DNA of 64,000 nt from Dyadobacter arcticus. Its GTDB lineage: Bacteria; Bacteroidota; Bacteroidia; Cytophagales; Spirosomataceae. The notes below the pieces were generated by a model that ran no database searches, was not told where the DNA came from, and worked only from the letters and a program-made list of their open reading frames with translations. The position numbers were made by a program, and so were the translations under genes. The first letter of the stretch is position 1; every line of letters starts with the position of its first letter. The stretch spans positions 1 to 64,000 of the forward strand of contig NZ_JAASQJ010000007.1 of NCBI RefSeq assembly GCF_011762185.1, read 5' to 3'. This document shows, piece by piece, positions 51,102 to 60,072 of the stretch.

Positions 51102-51707
51102 ATGAAAATAGACAAAATCAAAAAGCGTGATCGCGAACGCACCAAGAGTAAGATACTCAAGGCTGTTGGCGAAGTAATCGAACAACACGGAACAGAAAAA
51201 GTAGGCGTAAACCTGATTGCACGGACAGCAGGAGTAAATAAGGTGTTGATTTACAGATATTTTGAAAGTGTTGACGGTTTAATGGAACAGTATGTCAGGT
51301 CGGGCGAATATACCTCTACTACCAGCACTGATTATATCGACAACATCCCGACTTTGACACCTGACCAGAGAGGCAATGCACTGAACAGCCTGATGCAAAC
51401 TTTTATGCATGATCTACGCGAGCGAAAAGCTACCCGGGACTTGCTTCGATGGGAAATCGGAACAGGTAAATCAATGCTTTCTGACGCCAGAAATCAGGTA
51501 GCTACCCGAATTTTAACAAAAATAGGCGACTTACCCCACTACAACGACACTAATGCCCTGGTGGCATTTCTCACAGCAGGAATCTATTTTATGACCATTT
51601 CCGCCGACTATCGTGAAAAAATGATTGATGTTGACTTGCAAACCGAAGAGGGATGGAAGCGCATTGACAGACTGATCGAAAGGATTATTACGGATGTCAG
51701 AAACTAG
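51102..51707 (+). CDS. TetR-family transcriptional regulator
   Basis: A 201-residue regulator. The N-terminal HTH (about 10-60) has KILKAVGEVIEQHGTEKVGVNLIARTAGVNKVLIYRYFESVDGLMEQYV. The C-terminal ligand domain is not recognisable as a known class. It is a single gene, 5' of the flippase gene with a terminator between, so its targets are not clear from position. The N-terminus is very basic (KIDKIKKRDRERTKSK). Confidence 0.88.
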   Translation: MKIDKIKKRDRERTKSKILKAVGEVIEQHGTEKVGVNLIARTAGVNKVLIYRYFESVDGLMEQYVRSGEYTSTTSTDYIDNIPTLTPDQRGNALNSLMQTFMHDLRERKATRDLLRWEIGTGKSMLSDARNQVATRILTKIGDLPHYNDTNALVAFLTAGIYFMTISADYREKMIDVDLQTEEGWKRIDRLIERIITDVRN

Positions 51708-51723
51708 GAAAATACTTATGAAG

Positions 51724-51758
51724 GAGTCCTTTCGCCAGTCGGAAGGACTCTTTTTTTT
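51724..51758 (+). terminator. Intrinsic terminator of the TetR-family gene
   Basis: An 11-bp stem with one G-T pair (51724-51734 with 51740-51750), a 5-nt loop, and a T8 tail lie 16 nt after the stop. Confidence 0.85.
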
Positions 51759-51849
51759 GTAATTTGCCTCATCATTTATGTACCACCGTTCGTTTTTTTA
51801 TATCAATGCCTGGAATTCCAAAGCGCCGGTTTGTAAAGGCTGAAATTGT

Positions 51850-53361
51850 ATGAGTGTCTTAAAAAAACTGGCTAGTGATACCGCAATTTATGGCATCAGT
51901 ACTATGCTGGGCCGGTTCCTGAATTATTTGCTTGTCGCCCTCCATACTAAGCTTTTTGAACCGGAACAAATTGCTGCGCAAGGACAACTCTATGCGTATG
52001 CAGGTTTTGCAGCAGTGCTCTACACTTTTGGGATGGAAACTACATTCTTTCGCTTTGCCCGAAAAGAGGAGGACCGGAAAGCGTACTACAATCTGATCCT
52101 GAGCGCCGTGATCATTGCCAGTCTGTTCTTTTCAGGATTGGTTTACACTTTTGCCGACGGAGCTGCGGCTTTTATAAAATACCCGGAGAGCGTATCGCTG
52201 GTCCGCATGTTCGCTATTATTATGGCGATCGACGGCATTGTGGCCATTCCATTTGCGAGGCTTCGGCTGGAAGGAAAAGGTAAGAAGTTTGTAAAGGTCA
52301 GGGTGCTCAATATTTTGATCAACATTTTCCTGAATATCTTCTTTCTGATTATTTGCCGCGATATCAATAATGGCTCCTATTTGCCCGCATTGAAACCCCT
52401 CATTGGGTTATTTTATAATCCGCTCCGAGCGCCAGACTATATTATTCTGGCCAATCTGATTGCCAATCTGGCCTTTTTTATCCTGTTAAGAAAAGAATTT
52501 TCAGACTTCAAATTTGTCTTTAACACCACGCTTTTTAAACCGGTTTGGGTTTATGCATTCCCTATCTTAATCATGAATGCGGGTGGCGTGCTGAATATGC
52601 TGTTCGACCGGGCCTTTATCCAATTCCTTTTGCCGGATCATTTTTACCCTGGGCGTACCACCAAACAAGCCATTGGCATTTACGTACAATGCTATAAGTT
52701 ATCCATTTTCATGAACCTGGCGATTCAGGCCTTTAAATATGCCGCTGAGCCATTTTTCTTTTCGAAAGGTGAAGACAAGAACGCGCCGCCGGTTTTTGCA
52801 AAAGTGACTAAATACTTTACGATTGTATGCGTACTCATGTGGGTGGGCATTTGTCTGAACCTGGATCTTTTCGCAAATTTATTTTTAAAGCAAAAAATTT
52901 ATCACGAAGGTCTGATTGTAGTACCCTGGCTGCTTCTTGGCTACCTTTTCCTCGGGATTTATTATAATCTCACAACCTGGTTTAAACTGACAGACAAGAC
53001 GCATTATGGGACTTGGTTCACCTTGATAGGTGCCTTTATTACCATTGCTTCAAGCTTTATCCTTGTTCCTCGGATCGGTTATCTTGGATTTGCGATTGCG
53101 TTTACGTTATCCGGGTTCATCATGCTCGGGCTTAGCTATTACTTCGGTCAGAAGTTTTATCCTGTGCCGTATGATGTGGTTTCAGCGCTCGGTTATATAG
53201 GTGTTGGAGCTGTGGTTATTTATGGATCTTCGCTGATTAAAATCCCTGATCTATGGATTTCGGTGCCGGTACATATGACGGCATTTTTCATTTTTGCAGC
53301 AATCGCTTTCTTTTTGGAGCGTAAAAATTTGCCGTTTTCTTCTAAAACCACCAGAACCTGA
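51850..53361 (+). CDS. Wzx-type oligosaccharide flippase (MOP superfamily)
   Basis: A 503-residue protein with about 14 membrane helices, as expected for polysaccharide flippases. The start LASDTAIYGISTMLGRFLNYLLVALHTKLFEPEQIAAQGQLYAYAGFAAVLYTFGMETTFFRFA is the typical MOP N-terminus, and PILIMNAGGVLNMLFDRAFIQFL is the mid-protein helix. It would turn lipid-linked glycan units across the inner membrane. No glycan gene cluster is next to it; the GT2 at 56690 is 3.3 kb away. It converges on mlaF with an 11-nt gap. Confidence 0.85.
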   Translation: MSVLKKLASDTAIYGISTMLGRFLNYLLVALHTKLFEPEQIAAQGQLYAYAGFAAVLYTFGMETTFFRFARKEEDRKAYYNLILSAVIIASLFFSGLVYTFADGAAAFIKYPESVSLVRMFAIIMAIDGIVAIPFARLRLEGKGKKFVKVRVLNILINIFLNIFFLIICRDINNGSYLPALKPLIGLFYNPLRAPDYIILANLIANLAFFILLRKEFSDFKFVFNTTLFKPVWVYAFPILIMNAGGVLNMLFDRAFIQFLLPDHFYPGRTTKQAIGIYVQCYKLSIFMNLAIQAFKYAAEPFFFSKGEDKNAPPVFAKVTKYFTIVCVLMWVGICLNLDLFANLFLKQKIYHEGLIVVPWLLLGYLFLGIYYNLTTWFKLTDKTHYGTWFTLIGAFITIASSFILVPRIGYLGFAIAFTLSGFIMLGLSYYFGQKFYPVPYDVVSALGYIGVGAVVIYGSSLIKIPDLWISVPVHMTAFFIFAAIAFFLERKNLPFSSKTTRT

Positions 53362-53372
53362 GTCGGTTCACC

Positions 53373-54119
53373 TTATGGTTGCATTTCTCGCAGCAATTTA
53401 TTTGAAAACAGGAATTCTTTCAATTCAGGGACATCTGTTTTGATAATATCAGCACTTATTCCTTCCCATAACTTTGCTCCCTCATACATAAACATAATGT
53501 TTTGCCCTATCTCCATTACCGAGTTCATATCATGGGTAATGATGATGGTGGTGATCTCATATTCTTCTGTTATCTCCTTGATCAATTCATCAATTTTTAC
53601 AGAAGTTAGCGGATCAAGACCTGAATTGGGTTCGTCGCAAAAGAGGTATTTGGGATTCATAACAATGGCCCTGGCAATACCTACCCTCTTCTTCATCCCA
53701 CCACTGATCTCGGACGGCATGCGTTTGGAAGCGGCTTCCAAACCAACACGCTGAAGACAAAAAGCGACCCGGCCCTGTTTTTCCTGAATGGACTGATCGG
53801 TAAGCATATCCAACGGAAAGCGCACATTCTCCTCTACCGTTTTAGAATCAAAAAGTGCTCCGCCTTGAAAAAGAACCCCCATTTCACGTCTTATCGACTG
53901 CCGGGTTTCTTTATCGCAATTATAAAAATCACGACCATTATATAACACATTTCCCTTATCAGGCTTTACTAGCCCGATCATGCATTTTAACAAAACGCTT
54001 TTCCCGGTACCGCTGCCGCCAATAATGAGATTGGTTTCCCCTTTTTGAAATTCAGCTGTGATTCCTTTTAAAACGTCTTTACCGTTGAAAGCCTTTGCTA
54101 TATCGTTTACTTCAATCAT
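53373..54119 (-). CDS. Lipid ABC transporter ATP-binding protein, MlaF-like
   Basis: A 248-residue ATPase with Walker A GGSGTGKSVLLK, Q-loop VLFQGGALF, signature ISGGMKKRVGIARA, Walker B YLFCDEPNSGLD and the switch His in IIITHDMNS. The QGGALFDSKTVEENV and SGLDPLTS pattern is that of the Mla/Ttg2 family, which moves phospholipid across the periplasm to keep outer-membrane asymmetry. It follows the permease gene by 35 nt. No substrate-binding MlaD gene is downstream; a convergent flippase gene is there instead. Confidence 0.88.
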   Translation of the reverse strand: MIEVNDIAKAFNGKDVLKGITAEFQKGETNLIIGGSGTGKSVLLKCMIGLVKPDKGNVLYNGRDFYNCDKETRQSIRREMGVLFQGGALFDSKTVEENVRFPLDMLTDQSIQEKQGRVAFCLQRVGLEAASKRMPSEISGGMKKRVGIARAIVMNPKYLFCDEPNSGLDPLTSVKIDELIKEITEEYEITTIIITHDMNSVMEIGQNIMFMYEGAKLWEGISADIIKTDVPELKEFLFSNKLLREMQP

Positions 54120-54154
54120 TGTTCGTTTCTTATGACTGGCAGATTAGCCGTTCC

Positions 54155-54883
54155 TTACAAAAGCAATTGGGCGAGCAGGTAATCTGCAATCAACACCGAA
54201 ATACAGCTGTTTGTCACCGCATCTGTGCTTGATTTTCCGACTTCCAGAGCCCCGCCTTCGGTAAAATATCCTTTAAAGGAAGAGATAGAGGCAATTAAAA
54301 ACCCAAATACAAATGGCTTTATGCACATAAAAAAGATGTTGTAGGGTACAAATGAATCCCTGATGCCATAAAGATAATCCCGTTCAGTGATCACTCCGGT
54401 AAGTGTGCCTGCCAGGTAACCACCCATAATTCCTAAAAAAGCAGAGAAGATAACCAGCATTGGAAAAGTCAGCATGGCAGCGATTACCTTGGGAAGGACC
54501 AGATAAGACGATGAATTGATTCCCATTACTTCCAAAGCATCTATTTGCTCGGTAATGCGCATCGTACCAAGTTCACTGGCAATGTTGGATCCCACTTTAC
54601 CAGCAAGCACCACGCAGGTGATTGTGGGCGCCAGTTCCAGAATTTCCATATCGCGAACAATTAATGCCACCGTAGAAACTGGAATAATAGGGCTTACCAG
54701 ATTGTAAGCCGTTTGAATGCACGACACCGCACCGATGAAAGTGGAGACAATTGCAACAATAAATATTGAACTGACACCTATCCCGACACATTCTTCCATT
54801 AGCCTGCGCCAGTAAACCGGCAGCTTTTCGCCCTTTGAAAATAGTGTACCTAAAAAAATAAAGTATTTCCCGATTACAGACAT
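54155..54883 (-). CDS. Lipid ABC transporter permease, MlaE-like
   Basis: About 242 residues from the ATG at 54883 (MSVIGKYFIFLGTLF). A longer in-frame start at 54955 would overlap the divergent SDR gene, so I reject it. Five to six membrane helices are seen. The family-specific EQIDALEVMGINSSSYLVLPKV and FKGYFTEGGALEVGKSSTDAVTNSC are present. It forms the Mla permease with the ATPase encoded just downstream. Confidence 0.88.
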   Translation of the reverse strand: MSVIGKYFIFLGTLFSKGEKLPVYWRRLMEECVGIGVSSIFIVAIVSTFIGAVSCIQTAYNLVSPIIPVSTVALIVRDMEILELAPTITCVVLAGKVGSNIASELGTMRITEQIDALEVMGINSSSYLVLPKVIAAMLTFPMLVIFSAFLGIMGGYLAGTLTGVITERDYLYGIRDSFVPYNIFFMCIKPFVFGFLIASISSFKGYFTEGGALEVGKSSTDAVTNSCISVLIADYLLAQLLL

Positions 54884-54945
54884 GATATCTTGATTGTATT
54901 CAATATTTTCGGGAAAATTAGGCAAAAAAAGAAGCAATCTGAAAA

Positions 54946-55656
54946 ATGAATCCATTAGCGGTAGTTACCGGCGGGACAAAAGGAATTGGAAGGGCAGCAA
55001 TTGAGCGATTTTTGACCGGCGGTTTTGATATAATTACCTGCGCACGAAATGCAAGCGATCTGCATGAGTTGCAGGAAGAGCAAAAAAGCCGCTTTCCCGA
55101 CTCCAAACTGCATTATTTAACAGCAGATCTATCTGTACGGGATGATGTTAATGCCTTTCTGGAATTTGTAAAATCCAAAACAAGCTTTGCGGAGGTACTT
55201 ATTAATAATACCGGCGTATTCATTCCGGGACAAATTCATAACGAGGGGGAGGGTACCCTGGAAAAAACAATGGAGACCAACTTATACAGTGCCTATCATC
55301 TGACCCGCGGTCTTATACCGGTGATGATGGATAAAAGGAAGGGCCATATTTTTACCATTTGTTCAACGGCTAGCATTATTGCCTATCCAAATGGCGGATC
55401 GTACTGCATATCGAAATTTGCATTGTATGGCATGACAAAAGTGTTGCGGGAGGAGATGAAATCATATCATGTGAGGGTAACGGCAATACTTCCGGGTGCT
55501 ACATTTACAGACAGTTGGAAGGGTACAGATCTGCCGGAAAACCGGTTTATGGAAGCCCGCGATATTGCAGAAGCAATCTGGTCTGCTTATTGTCTTTCGC
55601 CCCGTGCCGTGGTGGAAGAAATTTTAATTAGGCCACAATTAGGTGATTTGAATTGA
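54946..55656 (+). CDS. Short-chain dehydrogenase/reductase (SDR)
   Basis: A 236-residue Rossmann oxidoreductase. The cofactor site is VVTGGTKGIGRAAIE, the strand-4 NNTG motif is in VLINNTGVF, and the active-site pair is Tyr-x-x-x-Lys in SYCISKFALYG with the Ser in STASI. Cofactor type and substrate are unknown. It is divergent from the mlaE-mlaF pair with a 62-nt gap, which must contain both promoters. Confidence 0.88.
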   Translation: MNPLAVVTGGTKGIGRAAIERFLTGGFDIITCARNASDLHELQEEQKSRFPDSKLHYLTADLSVRDDVNAFLEFVKSKTSFAEVLINNTGVFIPGQIHNEGEGTLEKTMETNLYSAYHLTRGLIPVMMDKRKGHIFTICSTASIIAYPNGGSYCISKFALYGMTKVLREEMKSYHVRVTAILPGATFTDSWKGTDLPENRFMEARDIAEAIWSAYCLSPRAVVEEILIRPQLGDLN

Positions 55657-55729
55657 TTAGTGAATCATATAGCATTTTTACTAAATTGCGCCATTTTTAA
55701 AATTATTTATTAAACCCAGATTTCATTTC

Positions 55730-56638
55730 ATGGAACAATACCTCGGTATAGACGTGGGCGGTACTAACGTAAAAATGGGAATCGTTGACGCGACGGATGG
55801 ACGAATTTCTAATTTTTACAGTCACGATACCGCTAGCTGGCGTAGTTCAGGCCATTTTATAGAACGATTAGGTGATGCTATCGCTTTGCAGCTTGTTGAA
55901 TATCCCGAGGTAAAAAGGGTTGGGATCGGCGTTCCAGGACTTACAACCCGAGACAGGACCACCCTCATTGAAATTACGGCCATCCCCGAAATTGATGGCA
56001 TCCCTATCGTTCCAGACCTGAAAACCAGATTTCCCAATCACGATTTTTACCTCGAAAATGACGCTAATGCAGCGGCATTAGGCGAATATTATTTTGGAGC
56101 AGATAAGCTTCCCGAAGATTACATATTTGTAACATTGGGCACAGGCATTGGCGGTGCTGCGATTATCGATAAAAAGGTGTTTAAAGGAGGAGGTGGCAAT
56201 GCAATGGAACCCGGTCACGTACCCTCCAAGAATGGCAAAGTCCTTGAACGCAATATTGGCAAAAAGGAATTACTGGACCTGGCGAATGCGATGCGGGCGA
56301 ATTACAAAGGCCAAACCCAGCTTCCATCTGATGGAACGATCTCTACGACCGGACTGGTCGCTGCGGCAGCGGGCGGCGATGAGTTAGCGAAACAGGTGTT
56401 TTATGAGATGGGTTACTTGCTCGGCGAAGGACTTGTATCCATGATCCGCATCCTCGACATCACAACTATTTTGATTGGCGGTGGCATTTCTGCCTCATTT
56501 GAATTTATTTTGCCTGCAATCAACGACCGGTTCAAATATTGGCTTACACCATATTATATAAAAACGATCAGTATCAAGCGCGCAACATTGGCCAATGATG
56601 CCGGTCTGCTCGGAGCAGCTTCATTGTGTTTTGATTAA
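55730..56638 (+). CDS. ROK-family sugar kinase lacking the zinc-site cysteines
   Basis: A 302-residue ROK protein. The ATP phosphate motif is LGIDVGGTNVKMGIV, the catalytic Asp is in LENDANAAALGEYYFG, and the glycine-rich FVTLGTGIGGAAIID is intact. In most ROK kinases the next segment is E-x-G-H followed by CxCGxxGCxE, which binds zinc. Here it is EPGHVPSKNGKVLERNIGKKEL with no cysteine. It is probably glucokinase or a related hexose kinase using this zinc-free variant. It starts 73 nt after the SDR gene. Confidence 0.85.
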   Translation: MEQYLGIDVGGTNVKMGIVDATDGRISNFYSHDTASWRSSGHFIERLGDAIALQLVEYPEVKRVGIGVPGLTTRDRTTLIEITAIPEIDGIPIVPDLKTRFPNHDFYLENDANAAALGEYYFGADKLPEDYIFVTLGTGIGGAAIIDKKVFKGGGGNAMEPGHVPSKNGKVLERNIGKKELLDLANAMRANYKGQTQLPSDGTISTTGLVAAAAGGDELAKQVFYEMGYLLGEGLVSMIRILDITTILIGGGISASFEFILPAINDRFKYWLTPYYIKTISIKRATLANDAGLLGAASLCFD

Positions 56639-56689
56639 AATGCTGACCGTCAGATCCACATTTACACAGTTACACTTTCAATTCTTTTG

Positions 56690-57400
56690 ATGAAATTATC
56701 GGTTATTGTTCCTGCTTACAACGAAGAAAAAACGATCTGGAAAGTACTGGATAAGCTTAAATCTGTTGAACTGCTCAACGATTTTCAGAAGGAAATAGTA
56801 ATTGTTAATGATTGTTCTTCAGACGGCACAGAGGCGGTGGCAAAACGTTTCATTGCTGAAAATCCTCAGATTGAGATCAGTTATTTCCGCCACGAATACA
56901 ATCAGGGTAAAGGAGCAGCCTTGCATACAGGGATCCGGAAGGCGTCAGGGGATTACATTATCGTTCAGGATGCTGATCTTGAATACGATCCGGAGGAATT
57001 TAATATACTTCTAAAACCAGTCATTGCAGGATACGCCGATGTGGTATATGGCTCCCGCTTCATGGGTGGGAGGCCACACCGGATTCTCTTCTTCTGGCAT
57101 ACAATCGGCAACAAATTTCTGACTTTCCTCAGTAACATGTTTACCAATCTCAATCTCACGGATATGGAAACGTGTTATAAATTGTTCCGTGCAGATTTGC
57201 TTAAAGGTTTGGTACTGAAAGAAAACCGCTTTGGTTTTGAGCCTGAGGTTACTGCTAAAATTTCCAAAATCTCGAAGATACGTATTTACGAGGTAGGCGT
57301 CTCTTACTACGGAAGGACGTATGAGGAAGGTAAAAAAATTAATTGGAAAGACGGTTTCAGGGCTTTGTACTGCATTGTAAGGTATGGCCTGGGTGGTTAA
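56690..57400 (+). CDS. Glycosyltransferase family 2, DPM1-like
   Basis: About 236 residues from the ATG at 56690. It has KLSVIVPAYNEEKTIWKVL, VIVNDCSSDGT, GKGAALHTGI, the metal site QDADLEYDPEEF, and VYGSRFMGG. The pattern matches polyprenyl-phosphate mannosyl/glucosyltransferases that feed GT-C enzymes. There is no C-terminal membrane domain. It follows the ROK gene by 51 nt. It could supply lipid-linked sugar to a GT-C such as that at 41490 (inference only). Confidence 0.88.
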   Translation: MKLSVIVPAYNEEKTIWKVLDKLKSVELLNDFQKEIVIVNDCSSDGTEAVAKRFIAENPQIEISYFRHEYNQGKGAALHTGIRKASGDYIIVQDADLEYDPEEFNILLKPVIAGYADVVYGSRFMGGRPHRILFFWHTIGNKFLTFLSNMFTNLNLTDMETCYKLFRADLLKGLVLKENRFGFEPEVTAKISKISKIRIYEVGVSYYGRTYEEGKKINWKDGFRALYCIVRYGLGG

Positions 57401-57416
57401 ACCCAAGCCTACCTTC

Positions 57417-58388
57417 CTATTTATTTATAATGCTCTTGACCCACTGCCTAAGATTAGACGGTATAATTTTCCGCATGAGCGATTCGGGCAAATACATTTT
57501 ATAAGAGTAACCTACGTGCTTGATTGGGGTTCCCAAATAATTACTTTGCACTTCTTCCCCAGTCCCAATATCCATTACTTTCTGAATAGAAATCCTTTCT
57601 AATGCCATATCGGTTCTCATTGGTCGGTAATATGCGCAATTTTCAAAATAGAAATGATTAACCTGCGTGTACCGCGTTGATCCAGGCATTGTGATTTTCT
57701 CACCACCGTGTAGAAGGTTTGCAGACCAGATCAGCGCCTGCCCTTTCTTCAAATTCAGGATCTTCTTTTCCAGGTGCTTTTGGGCAACCAGCTCCTGAAT
57801 AAAATCTTCGTATCTGGTATAGTAGTTCGCGATCATATCTTCAATTGAAGAGCTGGTCGATCCTTTCATTCCCAGGATTGACAGGTCGTAAAATGGTAAC
57901 CTGTGGCTTCCCGGATAGTAATGCAAGGGCCCGTTCCCGTCATGCACATCTTCCAGGGCGATCCAGACGCCGGCAAGATACCGTTCTGGGACAGAGTTGA
58001 AGTGAATAGAATCGCTGTGGGTCCGCTGCTGGCTTCCGGTTGAAAAATTTAACGTCTGAAATGGAATTGGCCTTCTACGATAAAGCGTTTGCAGAATTTC
58101 AATGACTTTTGGAGCGGTCGCTATCTTTTTGATTGCTTCGTGATCCTGCCACGCATCCTGCAAACGATTCGTATTATGTTTAGCAAAGTCCGGTTTGATA
58201 TGCGATAATGCCCTATCAATCAAATCATCATCAATTCCCGGGTCTATGATCACATATCCGTGCTCGGAATAATGCTTAACCATTGCAGCTGTTTCGGGAT
58301 CGAGATTCGCTTCTTTTAATTCTGATTCAAAAAAAGGAGATTCAACCCAGGGAATTTGTATGTGGTGAGTAGGTACAGTCGCATTCAT
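57417..58388 (-). CDS. Phytanoyl-CoA dioxygenase-family (PhyH) oxygenase
   Basis: A 323-residue Fe(II)/2-oxoglutarate-type oxygenase. The double-stranded beta helix has the first iron ligands in QQRTHSDSIHF (H-x-D), a second His in NLLHGGEKI, and the nearby Arg in GSTRYTQVNHFYF for 2-oxoglutarate. LHYYPGSHRLP is also family-typical. The substrate is unknown. It converges on the GT2 gene with a 16-nt gap. Confidence 0.85.
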   Translation of the reverse strand: MNATVPTHHIQIPWVESPFFESELKEANLDPETAAMVKHYSEHGYVIIDPGIDDDLIDRALSHIKPDFAKHNTNRLQDAWQDHEAIKKIATAPKVIEILQTLYRRRPIPFQTLNFSTGSQQRTHSDSIHFNSVPERYLAGVWIALEDVHDGNGPLHYYPGSHRLPFYDLSILGMKGSTSSSIEDMIANYYTRYEDFIQELVAQKHLEKKILNLKKGQALIWSANLLHGGEKITMPGSTRYTQVNHFYFENCAYYRPMRTDMALERISIQKVMDIGTGEEVQSNYLGTPIKHVGYSYKMYLPESLMRKIIPSNLRQWVKSIINK

Positions 58389-58547
58389 TGAATGGCTTAA
58401 TTAAGGTTTGAGTAAAGAGGCTGACCAAAATTAAGTTGTTTTCTGTAACTTAAACAAGTGTAATTTCTATTTTCCAATTATAGTCTATCGAAATTAGTTT
58501 GGTCAAACTGCTCACTTTCAAACTTTTCCTAAATCAAACTTCAAAGA

Positions 58548-60071
58548 TCACAGGTCAATCATGACAACATGTATTCCGTTTCCTGCTACCGCACCCGTAT
58601 AAGTTTTTGAAGGATCAATCGGGTGTTTGATCTCAATCGTGTGTTTTAAATTGTCTGCAAAAACATTGAAGTAGTACAATACCATCTTATTCCCGGATAT
58701 CCTGCACCTTGCAATGCCTCGGTTATCGAAATAGGCACTCACAATGTCGCTCCCATTCGTTTTCCGCTCTATCCAATTATTCCCGTCGAGACGATAGCTG
58801 CAATAATACGGCGTTCCACCCGATACCTGTCCGCCTGTTTGGATCCAAAGCAGATTCCCAAAATAACTGTAATCGCTACTTACGGCCAGGGCCGAATAAA
58901 AGTCCTCTCCCGGCAACCCCACACCAAGTGGATAATAGAAAGGAAAACTGGCAGGTCCACCCGGCTTCGGACGCCAGGAATCCATTCCCTGATGAACCGG
59001 CTGGTAATACCCCAACGGCTTTTTGCTTGCTGGCTGTTTTAGCGCTGTTCCCCAATCCACAAAGATGTTGCCATATTCGTGGGCCAAAAATCCCATCAGA
59101 ATTTGAAAAGACGGGCTGTGTACTGGCTTGTCGGAGCGATAAAAGTCCCCTTCGGCATAGCTGGTTCGATCTGTAAAGGAATCTGGTGCCCACTCGTTCT
59201 GATTGAATAAAAAATAGCCCGTATACTTTCCCAGTTTTTGCCACATTTCCATAGCAAACAAGCTGCCCATGGTCTGCTTGGGATTCAGGTCAAAAGCACC
59301 CAAGTAAATGGCTTCTAAAACTGTGTTTGTTTTGGAAAGTGTACCTCCCGGATGAAATAATGTTTTGTACTGCCATTGGGAAGGACTTTGTGAATACATA
59401 ATTTCCCAATCTGCTTGTGTCCTGTCAGAGTTTCCGAGATTATAAGGACCAACTGCGTAGTAGTTGTGACACAAATAATAGGGTTTTTGATCCTGGGCTT
59501 TTTTGGCTTCATACAGCCCCGCAAGTTCGTCATAAAATGAGCCCCACATAGCCTTCTCTGCTGGCATAAAAGGAAAATTCTCCATCGTTTCGCCTACCCA
59601 GAGGTTGGAAGCATTGCCGGTGTTCCATACTTCATGCGCCTTTGCCCTCGCTTGTGAATCAGTAAACGGCCCGTTTGGCCAGCATCGTTTGTTATAACCG
59701 TCAACCCATTCTTCGACGCCGTTGCAGGCAAGTCCGAAAATGGTCGTGATCGTAGGCACGCCATTATATTCCTTATCCGGATGATTGCTCCTAAAATTGG
59801 ACAAAGAACCCTCACTACCGATCTCATTTCGGTTGTAATGCGTCCCGCCTTTCATGAATATCTGAGACCAAGTATAGGTATTCTTGGTAGGCGGCTTCAC
59901 TAAGACATGACCAGCAGGCATGGTTACGTTTGGGCTGACTTCCATAAAGCCCGGAATTTGGGTTGATGGGTCATAATTGGCAGGGATCGTATTCTTGAAA
60001 GTGATGGGAAGATTTTGTGCGTAAGTAGTAAATGCATTCAGCAGTAGCCAAAAAAATAGCGTGTTTCTCAT
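58548..60071 (-). CDS. Exported protein of unknown function
   Basis: A 507-residue protein with a signal peptide (FFWLLLNAFTTYAQ, about residues 1-18). The mature part is rich in Trp and Tyr (PAEKAMWGSFYDELAG, FHPGGTLSKTN, TGYFLFNQNEWAPDSFTDRT). It ends in a beta-sandwich-like tail with ISGNKMVLYYFNVFADNLKHTIEI. Aromatic richness and the Asn/Asp/Glu pattern suggest a carbohydrate-active or carbohydrate-binding enzyme, but I recognise no family and assign no reaction. It starts one base after the stop of the CBM protein gene, so the two form an operon. Confidence 0.7.
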   Translation of the reverse strand: MRNTLFFWLLLNAFTTYAQNLPITFKNTIPANYDPSTQIPGFMEVSPNVTMPAGHVLVKPPTKNTYTWSQIFMKGGTHYNRNEIGSEGSLSNFRSNHPDKEYNGVPTITTIFGLACNGVEEWVDGYNKRCWPNGPFTDSQARAKAHEVWNTGNASNLWVGETMENFPFMPAEKAMWGSFYDELAGLYEAKKAQDQKPYYLCHNYYAVGPYNLGNSDRTQADWEIMYSQSPSQWQYKTLFHPGGTLSKTNTVLEAIYLGAFDLNPKQTMGSLFAMEMWQKLGKYTGYFLFNQNEWAPDSFTDRTSYAEGDFYRSDKPVHSPSFQILMGFLAHEYGNIFVDWGTALKQPASKKPLGYYQPVHQGMDSWRPKPGGPASFPFYYPLGVGLPGEDFYSALAVSSDYSYFGNLLWIQTGGQVSGGTPYYCSYRLDGNNWIERKTNGSDIVSAYFDNRGIARCRISGNKMVLYYFNVFADNLKHTIEIKHPIDPSKTYTGAVAGNGIHVVMIDL

Positions 60072-60072
60072 G

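Noticed and set aside
58425..58525. Inverted words GACCAAA and TTTGGTC upstream of the PhyH gene
   Set aside because: The matching part is short (7-11 nt with a mismatch) and the loop is long, so chance is likely.
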